This document shows positions 55,090 to 63,439 of a stretch of 64,000 bases of DNA, one piece after another (positions within the stretch are counted from its first letter, which is position 1; every line of letters starts with the position of its first letter). The DNA is from Candidatus Hydrogenedentota bacterium. GTDB taxonomy: Bacteria > Hydrogenedentota > Hydrogenedentia > Hydrogenedentales > SLHB01. The position numbers and the translations under genes are program-made. The notes under the pieces were generated by a model. The model was not told the origin of the DNA. It made no database searches and saw nothing but the letters and a program-made list of their open reading frames with translations. The stretch spans positions 1-64,000 of the forward strand of contig JABWCD010000017.1 in NCBI GenBank assembly GCA_013359265.1, written 5' to 3'.

Positions 55090-56915
55090 CACCTCCCCCA
55101 ACCCTCGACGCGCGCTTGCACCCAACCGAGCATTTGACGCGCGCGGGCGCTCGCCGTGTGGTGCCGCAATAAATGCTCACGACCTCGCGCCGCGATTCGT
55201 GCCGCCTCGTCGCCATGCGCCATCCAGTACGTCAGCCTGTCCTCCAATTCGGGCAAGTCATCAAAAAACACCGCGGATTCTCCATCAACAAAGTCCAACG
55301 GTACGTAAATTGGCAGGCGCTCTGCCAATAACATTGCGCCATGCGCGGGAATCTCCCAGTAGCGTACGGTGTCGAATCCAAATCCAAATATGTTCAGGCC
55401 AATACGCGCTCCGCGCAACGCGGCGGAATACTCGTCCTGCGAATAGCTCTTGTTCAGGTCCATGCCGAACAACGACTCGATCTGTTCGAGGTACAGTCGC
55501 CGCAGGCCAAACTGGCGGTGGCCCGCCCAGAAAAGCGGTTCGTTCCGTGGTGTTGCGTCGAGGCTGGGTATGCGCTCGTCCGCGTATGCAAAAGGCATCG
55601 GAACGGTATGCTCGCCATAATCCCAGCACGCCAGCATTTCGCGCTTGAAATACAGCCGCAATCCGCCGCCGACAAACTCGTTCATCTTGGCCCACTGGTC
55701 AAGCGGATCGTCCTGCGCATCAAATAGTACAACGGGAATGTTGCCCGCGGCGCTCACGATGGTTTTGGCCGCGGATGAGTCGATGCCTGCCTCGAGATCA
55801 CCGTAAATGACCAGATCGAATTCGCCGCGACGCAGTTGCGTCACAACCTCATCAAGGAGCAGCGGCGTGCCCGCGCGATTGAACATGCATGGATAGTGCG
55901 CAAGTTCGGCCGGTTTCGCGCCGTGCAACGTCGGTTTGTACGGAAACTCGACCACGTTCGCGTCGCCGAGCACTTCGCACAGTCCGTAGTACTGGACATC
56001 AAGCCCATAGTGCGGGCGCGGATGCATCACAAAAAGTACGCGCGGCAGCTTCGCGGGTGCGCGCCACGCCGGAGGCGTGAACGTGCGGCGCGGCGGTTCC
56101 GTCACGCCCTCCAGGATTTCGACCTGCTGACTCTCCGCCACGGGCGCAACGTGAAACACCGAACGCAACAGGCGTTGACGCATCGACACATCGCCAATAC
56201 GTCTCCAAAACTCTCCGTGACAGAGATACACCTCGCGCGCCGCTGGCGCCACCGCGACCGCGTTGTAAAACGTCGCCTGACTAAAGAAGAACCGCGCGAG
56301 CCGATCCTTCTCCCCCGCCGCCCGGTCCCACGCAAGCAGACACACCAACTTCTCCGCCGCGATGCGCGCCGCGATCTGAGGATCGGTTTGAAGTTCCGCG
56401 GGGATATGTACCAGAACGTCGAACGCCCAGTCGGCATGCCCAGACATCATCAGGTCGCGCGCGTGGAGCAGCGGGTTGTACGTCGAGCGCACCGCGAACG
56501 CGATATAGCCCTGGCCACCGTCCGCCGACCCAGCGGTTGACACGGTGTGGTGCCGGTAGAGCGCTAAGGCCTCCGTGCCCAGCCATTGCGCAATCGATTC
56601 CAGCGATTGCGCGCCAGCGCCGGGTAACAGTACGAACAGTGCGCAACCATTTGCGCCCAACGCCCGCGCCACGTCGCGAATGACCGTTCCACCATTTTCA
56701 GCCTCCTCAGGTTGTACGAACCGAACGACGCAGTCGAACGGCCCTGCGCCTTCGGTGTCGACAACGGTGTGTGCCCGGTCGGCGAGCGATGCCCTGAAGG
56801 TGTCCAAAGACGGACCACCGTAAAGCGTTGGCCCCGCAAACGCCGGTACGTATTGCGCCAGACTACCGACAAATTCAGGCGTCGCAGAAAGCACGGAACG
56901 CTCTCGCTTGGTCAT
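55089..56915 (-). CDS. CgeB-like glycosyltransferase
   Basis: A 608-residue protein. Residues about 1-290 have no clear family. From about 300 it resembles GT-B glycosyltransferases of the CgeB group: VLFVMHPRPHYGLD, then the C-terminal block YSQDEYSAALRGARIGLNI, TVRYWEIPAHGAMLLAE and the ending HLLRHHTASARARQML. It probably adds sugar to a surface molecule, using an NDP-sugar inside the cell. It is translationally coupled to the polytopic protein downstream. Confidence 0.72.
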   Translation of the reverse strand: MTKRERSVLSATPEFVGSLAQYVPAFAGPTLYGGPSLDTFRASLADRAHTVVDTEGAGPFDCVVRFVQPEEAENGGTVIRDVARALGANGCALFVLLPGAGAQSLESIAQWLGTEALALYRHHTVSTAGSADGGQGYIAFAVRSTYNPLLHARDLMMSGHADWAFDVLVHIPAELQTDPQIAARIAAEKLVCLLAWDRAAGEKDRLARFFFSQATFYNAVAVAPAAREVYLCHGEFWRRIGDVSMRQRLLRSVFHVAPVAESQQVEILEGVTEPPRRTFTPPAWRAPAKLPRVLFVMHPRPHYGLDVQYYGLCEVLGDANVVEFPYKPTLHGAKPAELAHYPCMFNRAGTPLLLDEVVTQLRRGEFDLVIYGDLEAGIDSSAAKTIVSAAGNIPVVLFDAQDDPLDQWAKMNEFVGGGLRLYFKREMLACWDYGEHTVPMPFAYADERIPSLDATPRNEPLFWAGHRQFGLRRLYLEQIESLFGMDLNKSYSQDEYSAALRGARIGLNIFGFGFDTVRYWEIPAHGAMLLAERLPIYVPLDFVDGESAVFFDDLPELEDRLTYWMAHGDEAARIAARGREHLLRHHTASARARQMLGWVQARVEGWGR

Positions 56916-57025
56916 GTGTGGCGCAAGTCACGCTGCGAATAGCCGGGAGGGCGTGCGGAACGGCAGCCCGGTGGGGTTCCTCTATACATTCGTGGCGGCT
57001 ATCGACATCATGATGCTCTAACATC

Positions 57026-57054
57026 TTGACATCGCGCCTGGCGCAAGCCATACT
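57026..57054 (+). promoter_or_regulatory. Sigma-70 promoter of the second vapBC; probably leaderless
   Basis: TTGACA (57026-57031), a 17-nt spacer and CATACT (57049-57054) are a near-consensus promoter. The expected start of transcription, about seven bases after the -10, falls on or next to the ATG at 57061. No ribosome-binding site precedes that ATG. Confidence 0.7.
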
Positions 57055-57060
57055 GCTGGT

Positions 57061-57294
57061 ATGAGAACTACCTTATCCATAGACGACGATATGCTAGCCG
57101 TAGCCAAGGCGCTCGCACAATCCAAGTCCATCTCGGTTGGCCGCGCGCTTTCCGACCTCGCACGACGCGGGCTTGGAGCTGCAACGCGAGTCGATGTCGA
57201 ATGTGACGACTGTGACTTTCCGATGTTCAAGGTCTCGCCCGGCTCGCCGCCAATTACTCTGGAAGACGTGAAGAGGATTGAGGACGAGGTGTGA
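57061..57294 (+). CDS. vapB: VapB-type antitoxin (ribbon-helix-helix-like)
   Basis: A 77-residue protein. RTTLSIDDDMLAVAKALAQ, SVGRALSDLARRGL is the ribbon-helix-helix pattern of antitoxins; the C-terminus would neutralise the PIN toxin. The transcript appears leaderless. Its stop overlaps the toxin GTG (GTGA). Confidence 0.85.
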   Translation: MRTTLSIDDDMLAVAKALAQSKSISVGRALSDLARRGLGAATRVDVECDDCDFPMFKVSPGSPPITLEDVKRIEDEV

Positions 57295-57734
57295 GTGTCG
57301 CGCTGCTCGATGTCAACGTGCTCCTCGCCTTGGCATGGCCGAGCCATGTTCACAATCGATATGCCCGCACATGGTTCAAGTCGCATCGTTCGGCGCAATG
57401 GGCGACATGCCCGCTCACGCAATGTGCATTCATCCGTATCTCGTCGAATCCCAAAATCCTTGCGGAAGCTTGCGATCCGGCGGACGCGATCGCACTACTC
57501 CGCAGGTTTACATCGCTCGACAACCATGTATTTTGGAGCGACGCTGTACCGCTAACAGCCCCGGCGGTACCCGCGGAATTATTGGTCGGCCATAGACAAG
57601 TAGTCGACGCATATCTGCTGGGTCTAGCCAGTCACTTTGGCGGCAAATTCGTGACATTCGATCGCGCGGTCTCCGCCCTCGTGCCAACCGACAGCCCGCA
57701 TCAGCAGATACTGGAAGTACTGCTGCCAGGTTAA
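57291..57734 (+). CDS. vapC: PIN-domain toxin (VapC)
   Basis: A 147-residue PIN RNase. VALLDVNVLLALAWPSHVHN carries the first Asp; ATCPLTQCAFIRISSNP, VVDAYLLGLASHFGGKFVTFD carry the other family blocks and acidic residues. GTG 57291 overlaps the antitoxin stop by 4 bp. The end overlaps the convergent M28 peptidase gene by 4 bp. It is unrelated at sequence level to the other PIN toxin in this window. Confidence 0.88.
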   Translation: MSVALLDVNVLLALAWPSHVHNRYARTWFKSHRSAQWATCPLTQCAFIRISSNPKILAEACDPADAIALLRRFTSLDNHVFWSDAVPLTAPAVPAELLVGHRQVVDAYLLGLASHFGGKFVTFDRAVSALVPTDSPHQQILEVLLPG

Positions 57735-58957
57735 GGCGATTGCCTTCCGAGACCTTTGCTGTCATACATTCGAATCGCCTCGATCAGTACTTCGATCGTC
57801 GCGCGGATGCACTCCTCGTTCATGATCTCCCACGAATCGCGGCGATTGTGGTAGTAATGCGCGGGGTGAGGGTCCATGCCGCCCAACATGCCAACGCGAA
57901 AGCCCGCCTGCGTGAACGCCGCGCCATCGGAAGACCCAAGATGAATGGATCCGAACGGCAATTCGCGTCCCGTTGCAAGCGCCGCGCGTTTGAGCAGATC
58001 GCAGACCATTTGATCGTGCGCGACGGTGCCGTTCATGTCGCGGTTGTAGATCGTGAGATACGGCAAATCGCGAAACGTATCGAGCGCGATCACGATGGTC
58101 TCAACATCGTTGCATTCGGACTTGTGGCGTTCTGCCCAGACCTTCGCGCCGCGCAGGCCCGCTTCTTCCGAGCCGGTAATCACAGCCATCAACTCTGTCC
58201 GCTCGAGCCGGATGCCATGCTCGCGCATCGCCCGAAGTATGCCGACAGCTATGAACGTCCCGCTCAGGTTGTCGTTCGCGCCACCCGCGACGACGCTCAG
58301 ATTGTTGAATAGAATACCGACGAAACCCGCGGGAGCAAGCAGTAAAATGATTATGCCGATGACATTCACCAACGTCGCGGACGCAACCGGCGCGGCGATG
58401 CTCGCGATCGTGGCAATCGCCGAGCCCGCCAACAGCACGACCATGCCCGCCAACGTGTACAGCACGATCAGTGGGAACCACCTTGGCGCCAGATAGTTGA
58501 ACCGCCATTCGTATGCGGCGTCAGGATGTCCGTTGAGAATGATGCGCCGCTCTACGCCGCGCGACGGTGACTGGCGCCCCGCCACGTTGTAGCTCGGCTT
58601 CTTCGAAAAGAACGGATCGAGAAACAGCCGGTAGCGGAGCAGTTGATTGTACATGACCGTCACGGTGGCGATGCCCGTCAGCAGCGTAATCGCGGGGTGA
58701 ATCCAGTAAAGCCCCACGCCGGCCAAGGTCAGCACACCGCCGACCGCCTGCATGCTGAAGAATGCTTTTTGTGCGACGTGAAACTCTTCAAACGCTATCG
58801 GGCCATCGCAGCACGCCTCGAGGTCCGCCTTCACCAGCTCTTGTGTCTTGCGTTCCGCTTCGCTTCCCGGCGGACGCGGTCCATAGGTTTCGATGACAAA
58901 CCTCGCCCGCTGCAACACGTACTGGGCACATGCCCGGATTTGATCGTCGCGTAACAT
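57731..58957 (-). CDS. Membrane-embedded M28 family metallopeptidase
   Basis: A 408-residue protein of the aminopeptidase Y/M28 family. Zinc ligands appear as H144-x-D146 (LNGHPDAA), D229 (GANDN), E264-E265 (GSEEAG), D293 and H370 (YYHNRRDS). Hydrophobic segments at about 66-104 and again at about 160-216 interrupt the domain, so it is probably held in the membrane. It lacks a classical signal peptide. It would release N-terminal amino acids from peptides near the membrane. Confidence 0.82.
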   Translation of the reverse strand: MLRDDQIRACAQYVLQRARFVIETYGPRPPGSEAERKTQELVKADLEACCDGPIAFEEFHVAQKAFFSMQAVGGVLTLAGVGLYWIHPAITLLTGIATVTVMYNQLLRYRLFLDPFFSKKPSYNVAGRQSPSRGVERRIILNGHPDAAYEWRFNYLAPRWFPLIVLYTLAGMVVLLAGSAIATIASIAAPVASATLVNVIGIIILLLAPAGFVGILFNNLSVVAGGANDNLSGTFIAVGILRAMREHGIRLERTELMAVITGSEEAGLRGAKVWAERHKSECNDVETIVIALDTFRDLPYLTIYNRDMNGTVAHDQMVCDLLKRAALATGRELPFGSIHLGSSDGAAFTQAGFRVGMLGGMDPHPAHYYHNRRDSWEIMNEECIRATIEVLIEAIRMYDSKGLGRQSP

Positions 58958-59142
58958 GGGTTCCCCGCGGCCTTGCGTTCGCCGTTCCGCGCTATCGTAG
59001 TCGATGCAAACGCCAACAATCTAAGCGCAGGCCGACCCGCCACGTTGCGTTCACGCGTCGAATTGGGTACTGTCGCGTGGGGGATTGTACGAATGCGCAG
59101 AATTTGCTGGCGCTGTCGCCGGGCCGCGCGTTGAGGCTTTCA

Positions 59143-60459
59143 ATGAAGAAGGGGAATCCGAAGCTGCGAGTTAGTGGGGGCGTTGTCGTCCTGCTTGCCC
59201 ACCTGTTTCCGTTTGCCGGAATCGCCGACGACGAATTCGACGCGCCACCAATCGAATACGGCAAAGCAGTTCCGAACAACGCCGTCTCGCGGCTCCAGGC
59301 CGCAATTGACAACGGGACAGCAGCGCTTGGCTACGAACCCGGGATTGGTTATGTAAAGTCCTTACTCGATGCGTTCTCGATTCCCGTTGAATCGCAAGTT
59401 CTGGTGTTTTCAAAGACAAGTCTTCAAATTCAATTCATCTCTCCGGCAAACCCACGGTCCATCTATTTCAACGACGACGTATACATCGGACGCGTGCCGG
59501 GCGGTGAAGTCGTCGAAATCTCCGCGACGGATCCGGACTTGGGCACGGTTTTCTACACGCTCGTGCAGGAGCGGAGTGAGCGGCCGCAATTCGTGCGCCA
59601 GCGCGATATGTGCCTGCAATGCCACGGCTCCGTCCTGACGGGCGGCGTACCCGGCCACATCGTTCGCTCCGTTTTCACCGCGGCCGACGGGTATCCAATC
59701 TTGAAGGCCGGATCCTTCGTGACCACCCAAGCCAGCCCGTGGGAGGAACGTTGGGGCGGGTGGTACGTGACGGGCCAGCATGGAAACATGCGCCACATGG
59801 GAAATGTCATCGCAACGGAAACAGAGCGCGACGCAACGGTCAACATGGAGGCGGGGGCTAACCGGCTAACACTCGACAATCGCACCGTCCTCGAAGAACA
59901 ATTGGTCCCGCACAGCGATATTGTCGCGCTCTTGGTTCTGGAACACCAGACGCGGATGCACAACTTGCTCACGGAGGCCAACTTTCAGACGCGCATTGCC
60001 CTGGCCCGGCAGGCCGAAGTGGACAAGATACTAAACCGCGATCCCGCCGCACTTTCCGAAACCACGCAGCACATCATCAAGGGGATTGGTGACCGGCTGG
60101 TCGATTACATGGTGTTCGCAGGCGAAGCGCCCATGGCGTCCCCGGTCAGCGGCACGTCGGGGTTCGCCGATGTGTTCGCGCGACTGGGTCCGCGGGACGC
60201 CGAAGGACGGTCATTACGCGATTTCGACCTTCAGACGCGCCTGTTCAAGTTTCCTTTGAGCTACCTGATCTATTCGCAGCAGTTCGACGCGCTTCCGGAC
60301 GCAATGAAAGATTACGTTTACGCGCGTCTGTGGGGCGTGCTGACCGGTGTCGTTTTCAGCAAGAATCACGTCCATCTCGGACCCGATACGCGCAAGGCGA
60401 TCCGTGAAATCGTAGTCCAAACCAAGCCCGGCCTGCCGGGGTATTGGAAAGAGACTTAA
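59143..60459 (+). CDS. Secreted mono-heme c-type cytochrome-like protein
   Basis: A 438-residue protein. ATG 59143 opens a signal peptide (VVVLLAHLFPFAGIADD). One heme-binding CLQCH motif is at 157-161; a candidate sixth ligand could be one of several Met/His in QHGNMRHMGN (about 214-223). The N-terminal half is beta-rich, the C-terminal half helical. No further heme motif is present, so it may be a single-electron carrier or enzyme such as a planctomycete-type cytochrome of unknown role. The frame back to 58930 has no signal sequence and is not used. Confidence 0.75.
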   Translation: MKKGNPKLRVSGGVVVLLAHLFPFAGIADDEFDAPPIEYGKAVPNNAVSRLQAAIDNGTAALGYEPGIGYVKSLLDAFSIPVESQVLVFSKTSLQIQFISPANPRSIYFNDDVYIGRVPGGEVVEISATDPDLGTVFYTLVQERSERPQFVRQRDMCLQCHGSVLTGGVPGHIVRSVFTAADGYPILKAGSFVTTQASPWEERWGGWYVTGQHGNMRHMGNVIATETERDATVNMEAGANRLTLDNRTVLEEQLVPHSDIVALLVLEHQTRMHNLLTEANFQTRIALARQAEVDKILNRDPAALSETTQHIIKGIGDRLVDYMVFAGEAPMASPVSGTSGFADVFARLGPRDAEGRSLRDFDLQTRLFKFPLSYLIYSQQFDALPDAMKDYVYARLWGVLTGVVFSKNHVHLGPDTRKAIREIVVQTKPGLPGYWKET

Positions 60460-60481
60460 ACACTCGCCGGTCACACCTGTG

Positions 60482-62797
60482 CTACGCGGCCCATTCCCCA
60501 ATGTGTCCAAGCAGCCAGCGACAGTTGACAACCTTCTCGACCAAATCGAGCGGAAGGTAAAAGTACTGGCACGACGGTTCGAAGCCGATGCGCGAATCTT
60601 CGCACGTCAGCGCGTACAACTCCCGCGCGAGCGCAAGTTCCGCTTCGAGGAGTTGCGTCAGTTGTGCGCGCCGCACTGTGCGTTCGTCATCGGACAATGG
60701 ATTCGCCGTATCGGCCAGCGCATCGCGCGCTCTCACGAACCGCGTTTGGTTAGCGACCGATTGGAAATGGATCGCTGCCGCCCGTGCGTAACGGAGATCC
60801 GCCTGCGCGGTCCCGCGCATATTCTCGGGCGCGGCGTCAACCGCCTTCTGTAGCTCGTCAATCGCCGGCTGCCATCCCGCGGCCACCTTCTCGAATTGCG
60901 CCGCCAGCACCTCCGCGGGATACGGACCGCGCCAGCCGTTCACATCGTCGTACGGAATGCCCCACATCGTTGCGCTATACCCCGTCTTCGTCGGATACAG
61001 CGGATTTGCCGCGCCCCATTGTACCGGAGAGGTGTAGACGACGCTGATATGAAACGGATACTCGCGGTACGCCTCGCTGAACATCGTCCACGCTTTGCGC
61101 GCGTGCGGCGAGCCGGTCTCGCCAAAGCGTTCGCGCGCGAGTTCGTCGAGCACACTGTCGATGCCGGGGGTCGGCGTACGATTGAACCGCTCGGGAATCA
61201 TCAGGTTTGGCGACGGATGCCCGCCCATTGTCCACCCGATAAACAACGCGTCAAGATTCGCTTTCGATTCCAGATTGCTGCAATGCTCCGCGACCAAATC
61301 AAGTACAGGTAGATACGGAATGCTCGCGATTTCGCAGGTATTGTTGAATTGAATCTCGGTGCCGGTCTTGAGTCCCAAACCATTCGCGACCTTCCAATGA
61401 CTCAACGAGCGCGGGCCTGGCCCGACCGATGAAATCGAGTACTCCCCCACGCTGCTCGTGACGCCGCCGCGCTCGATGGGCAGGTGCCATTCACTGACCG
61501 ACATGAGGTAAACGGATTTCGGCAGCTTCTCGATGATGTCCGGCGCATCGCCATGCCCGCGCCAGCCCCAATCCGACACCAGGACCTTGGCCTCGGGCGC
61601 GCTGCGATGCACGCCTTCTTCGATGACTGCGTTCACCTCCGCGATGATGTCGCCGTCACCGCGGTACTTGCAGCGCGCGCACGATCCCCAATCGCCGTGC
61701 GACGCGCAGTTCGTCAGGTTCTCGGACGCGGTAATCGTGTAGACTCCGCCAAGGCCGGGCACTTCGCGGAAAATGTGCGCAAGCGCATTGCCCATCCATT
61801 CGCGCACGGCGGACTGTGACGTACATAGCGCCGTCAATTCCGTTTCCTTCGCGCCGGCGATGTCCGGCCGCTTCTCAAAGAAACCGTGCGGCATGGCGCG
61901 TGGCTCGTTCAAATACAGGTAGACGTCGATACCGAATTGCTTCGCCCTAGCCACCATCGCGCGGAGATTTGCGAGACGCTTCTCATGGCCCACGCCAAAC
62001 TCAGGAAACACATCGCCCCCGGGCGCGAGATCGCGCAACAATCCTTGCAGCCACACTCCGTTGATGCCGCTCGCCGAAAGCCGCTGCAACAGTCCGTCGG
62101 GATAGGGATTCAACTCGGGGTTCATCAATGGGTCGCCGTAGACCGCAACATACGAATACACGATGCGAATGTCGCCCGATACGGCAGACGCAGTACTACG
62201 AGACGCGTAATTCGGCATCGGCTCCGCAAGTTGCCTCACGAAATCGAACCTCGGTTCGCGCGGACGATTCAAATCCGCCCCGAAGTCCTTTTCAATAACG
62301 GCGCGGATTTCCGCCGCGCGCTGCTTCGCCGCGTCGTCAGGCGCGGCGTATCGCAACGGCTCGCACTGCGGTTTGACGCGGCCAAGCTTGACCCAGAGAA
62401 AATCCTCTTCGCGCAGCATGACGGAGAGCTCATCCGCTGTCATATCGAGAAGTTCGAGTAACTGTTCGTACGGCAAAAGGTGCCAATTGCGCCGGATAAG
62501 CGTCACGTAACCGCGCCGGCGCATCGACGGCTCAACCGTCGCATCGCGCGGCAACCCCATAGATTCGGCGATCGCGGCGACATCGTTCTCCGTCGCGCCC
62601 AACACGCCCGCCAACTTCGCCGGCGGCACGGCTGTCCAGTTTCGCCAGACGAACTCGTGAACGCAATCGGGAAAATGCGCGCTGGCGACGGCGGGCCGCG
62701 CGTCGCCCGTCGGCAATATTTCGTTTCCAGACGCCCAACATGGGGCAGCACTCGCGGCGACGAGAATTGTCATGGCGGCTGCAATGCGGTTAGTCAT
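60482..62797 (-). CDS. Secreted TIM-barrel-like protein, putative glycoside hydrolase
   Basis: A 771-residue protein with a signal peptide (AAAMTILVAASAAPCWA). The N-terminal 170 residues are helical. The centre reads like a (beta/alpha)8 barrel with GINGVWLQGLLRDL, IDVYLYLNEPRAMP, GGVYTITASEN and KVLVSDWGWRG, similar in style to GH20/GH42-like planctomycete proteins of unsettled specificity. A Cys cluster (NCASHGDWGSCARCKYRG) is conspicuous. The C-terminal 150 residues are helical. Its start overlaps the end of the PlsC-like gene by 8 bp. A carbohydrate substrate is likely but not shown. Confidence 0.68.
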   Translation of the reverse strand: MTNRIAAAMTILVAASAAPCWASGNEILPTGDARPAVASAHFPDCVHEFVWRNWTAVPPAKLAGVLGATENDVAAIAESMGLPRDATVEPSMRRRGYVTLIRRNWHLLPYEQLLELLDMTADELSVMLREEDFLWVKLGRVKPQCEPLRYAAPDDAAKQRAAEIRAVIEKDFGADLNRPREPRFDFVRQLAEPMPNYASRSTASAVSGDIRIVYSYVAVYGDPLMNPELNPYPDGLLQRLSASGINGVWLQGLLRDLAPGGDVFPEFGVGHEKRLANLRAMVARAKQFGIDVYLYLNEPRAMPHGFFEKRPDIAGAKETELTALCTSQSAVREWMGNALAHIFREVPGLGGVYTITASENLTNCASHGDWGSCARCKYRGDGDIIAEVNAVIEEGVHRSAPEAKVLVSDWGWRGHGDAPDIIEKLPKSVYLMSVSEWHLPIERGGVTSSVGEYSISSVGPGPRSLSHWKVANGLGLKTGTEIQFNNTCEIASIPYLPVLDLVAEHCSNLESKANLDALFIGWTMGGHPSPNLMIPERFNRTPTPGIDSVLDELARERFGETGSPHARKAWTMFSEAYREYPFHISVVYTSPVQWGAANPLYPTKTGYSATMWGIPYDDVNGWRGPYPAEVLAAQFEKVAAGWQPAIDELQKAVDAAPENMRGTAQADLRYARAAAIHFQSVANQTRFVRARDALADTANPLSDDERTVRRAQLTQLLEAELALARELYALTCEDSRIGFEPSCQYFYLPLDLVEKVVNCRWLLGHIGEWAA

Positions 62798-63416
62798 GGA
62801 CGTTTGTACCCATTGCCTCGATAGCAGCCGCGTGCCTGCGCTTTCCTGCGATACGCGAGTAGAAGGCGCGCAATTCCTGTACCTCCTTGTCCATGTTTCC
62901 CGCAGGTATCATCATCGGACCAAACCCTCCGCATTTGCGCGCGTAGTCGAGATACGCCGGGGCGACGGGGACCCGTGCGCCACTCGCAATGTGATAGAAA
63001 CCCATCTTCCACTCCGTCACCTTGCTGCGGGTCCCCTCCGGCGCAATGCCAATCACGATGCGCTCGCGATCCTCAATGTATCGAATGGCTTGAAGTACCG
63101 TGTTGTTCGCCTTGCCGCGGTCTACCGGAAGGCCGCCCAGCCAGCGGAGAAACCCGCCGACGGGCCAACGAAACAACGAGATTTTTCCCATCCACAGCAG
63201 CTTCACATCGAGCACCAATCCGAACAGGACTACCATCGGCAGGTCCCAATTGCTCGTGTGCGGCGCAAACGTCGCGACGTACTTGGGTTCGTCAGGCGGC
63301 AGCCCGTCCACACGCCACCCGAGCAATTGCAGCGTCGCATGCGCCATCACGCGCAGCACCGGCGTCAACACGGGGGTATCGAAAATCGTATAGTGCAATC
63401 GCTGCGCCTTCGGCAA
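62790..63416 (-). CDS. PlsC-like lysophospholipid acyltransferase
   Basis: A protein of about 208 residues with the HTSNWD catalytic H-x4-D motif (H53, D58) and PEGTRS (about 126-131), typical of the PlsC/LPLAT family that acylates lysophospholipid or related lipids at the membrane. No ATG gives a full N-terminus: TTG 63416 (ahead of RLHYTIFDTP) is chosen, TTG 63398 is an alternative. The upstream part of this frame runs under the DUF1080 gene and is not coding. It sits 23 bp after the DUF1080 stop. Confidence 0.78.
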   Translation of the reverse strand: MPKAQRLHYTIFDTPVLTPVLRVMAHATLQLLGWRVDGLPPDEPKYVATFAPHTSNWDLPMVVLFGLVLDVKLLWMGKISLFRWPVGGFLRWLGGLPVDRGKANNTVLQAIRYIEDRERIVIGIAPEGTRSKVTEWKMGFYHIASGARVPVAPAYLDYARKCGGFGPMMIPAGNMDKEVQELRAFYSRIAGKRRHAAAIEAMGTNVHD

Positions 63417-63439
63417 GGCCTGTGGTGGTTCTTCGCCTG

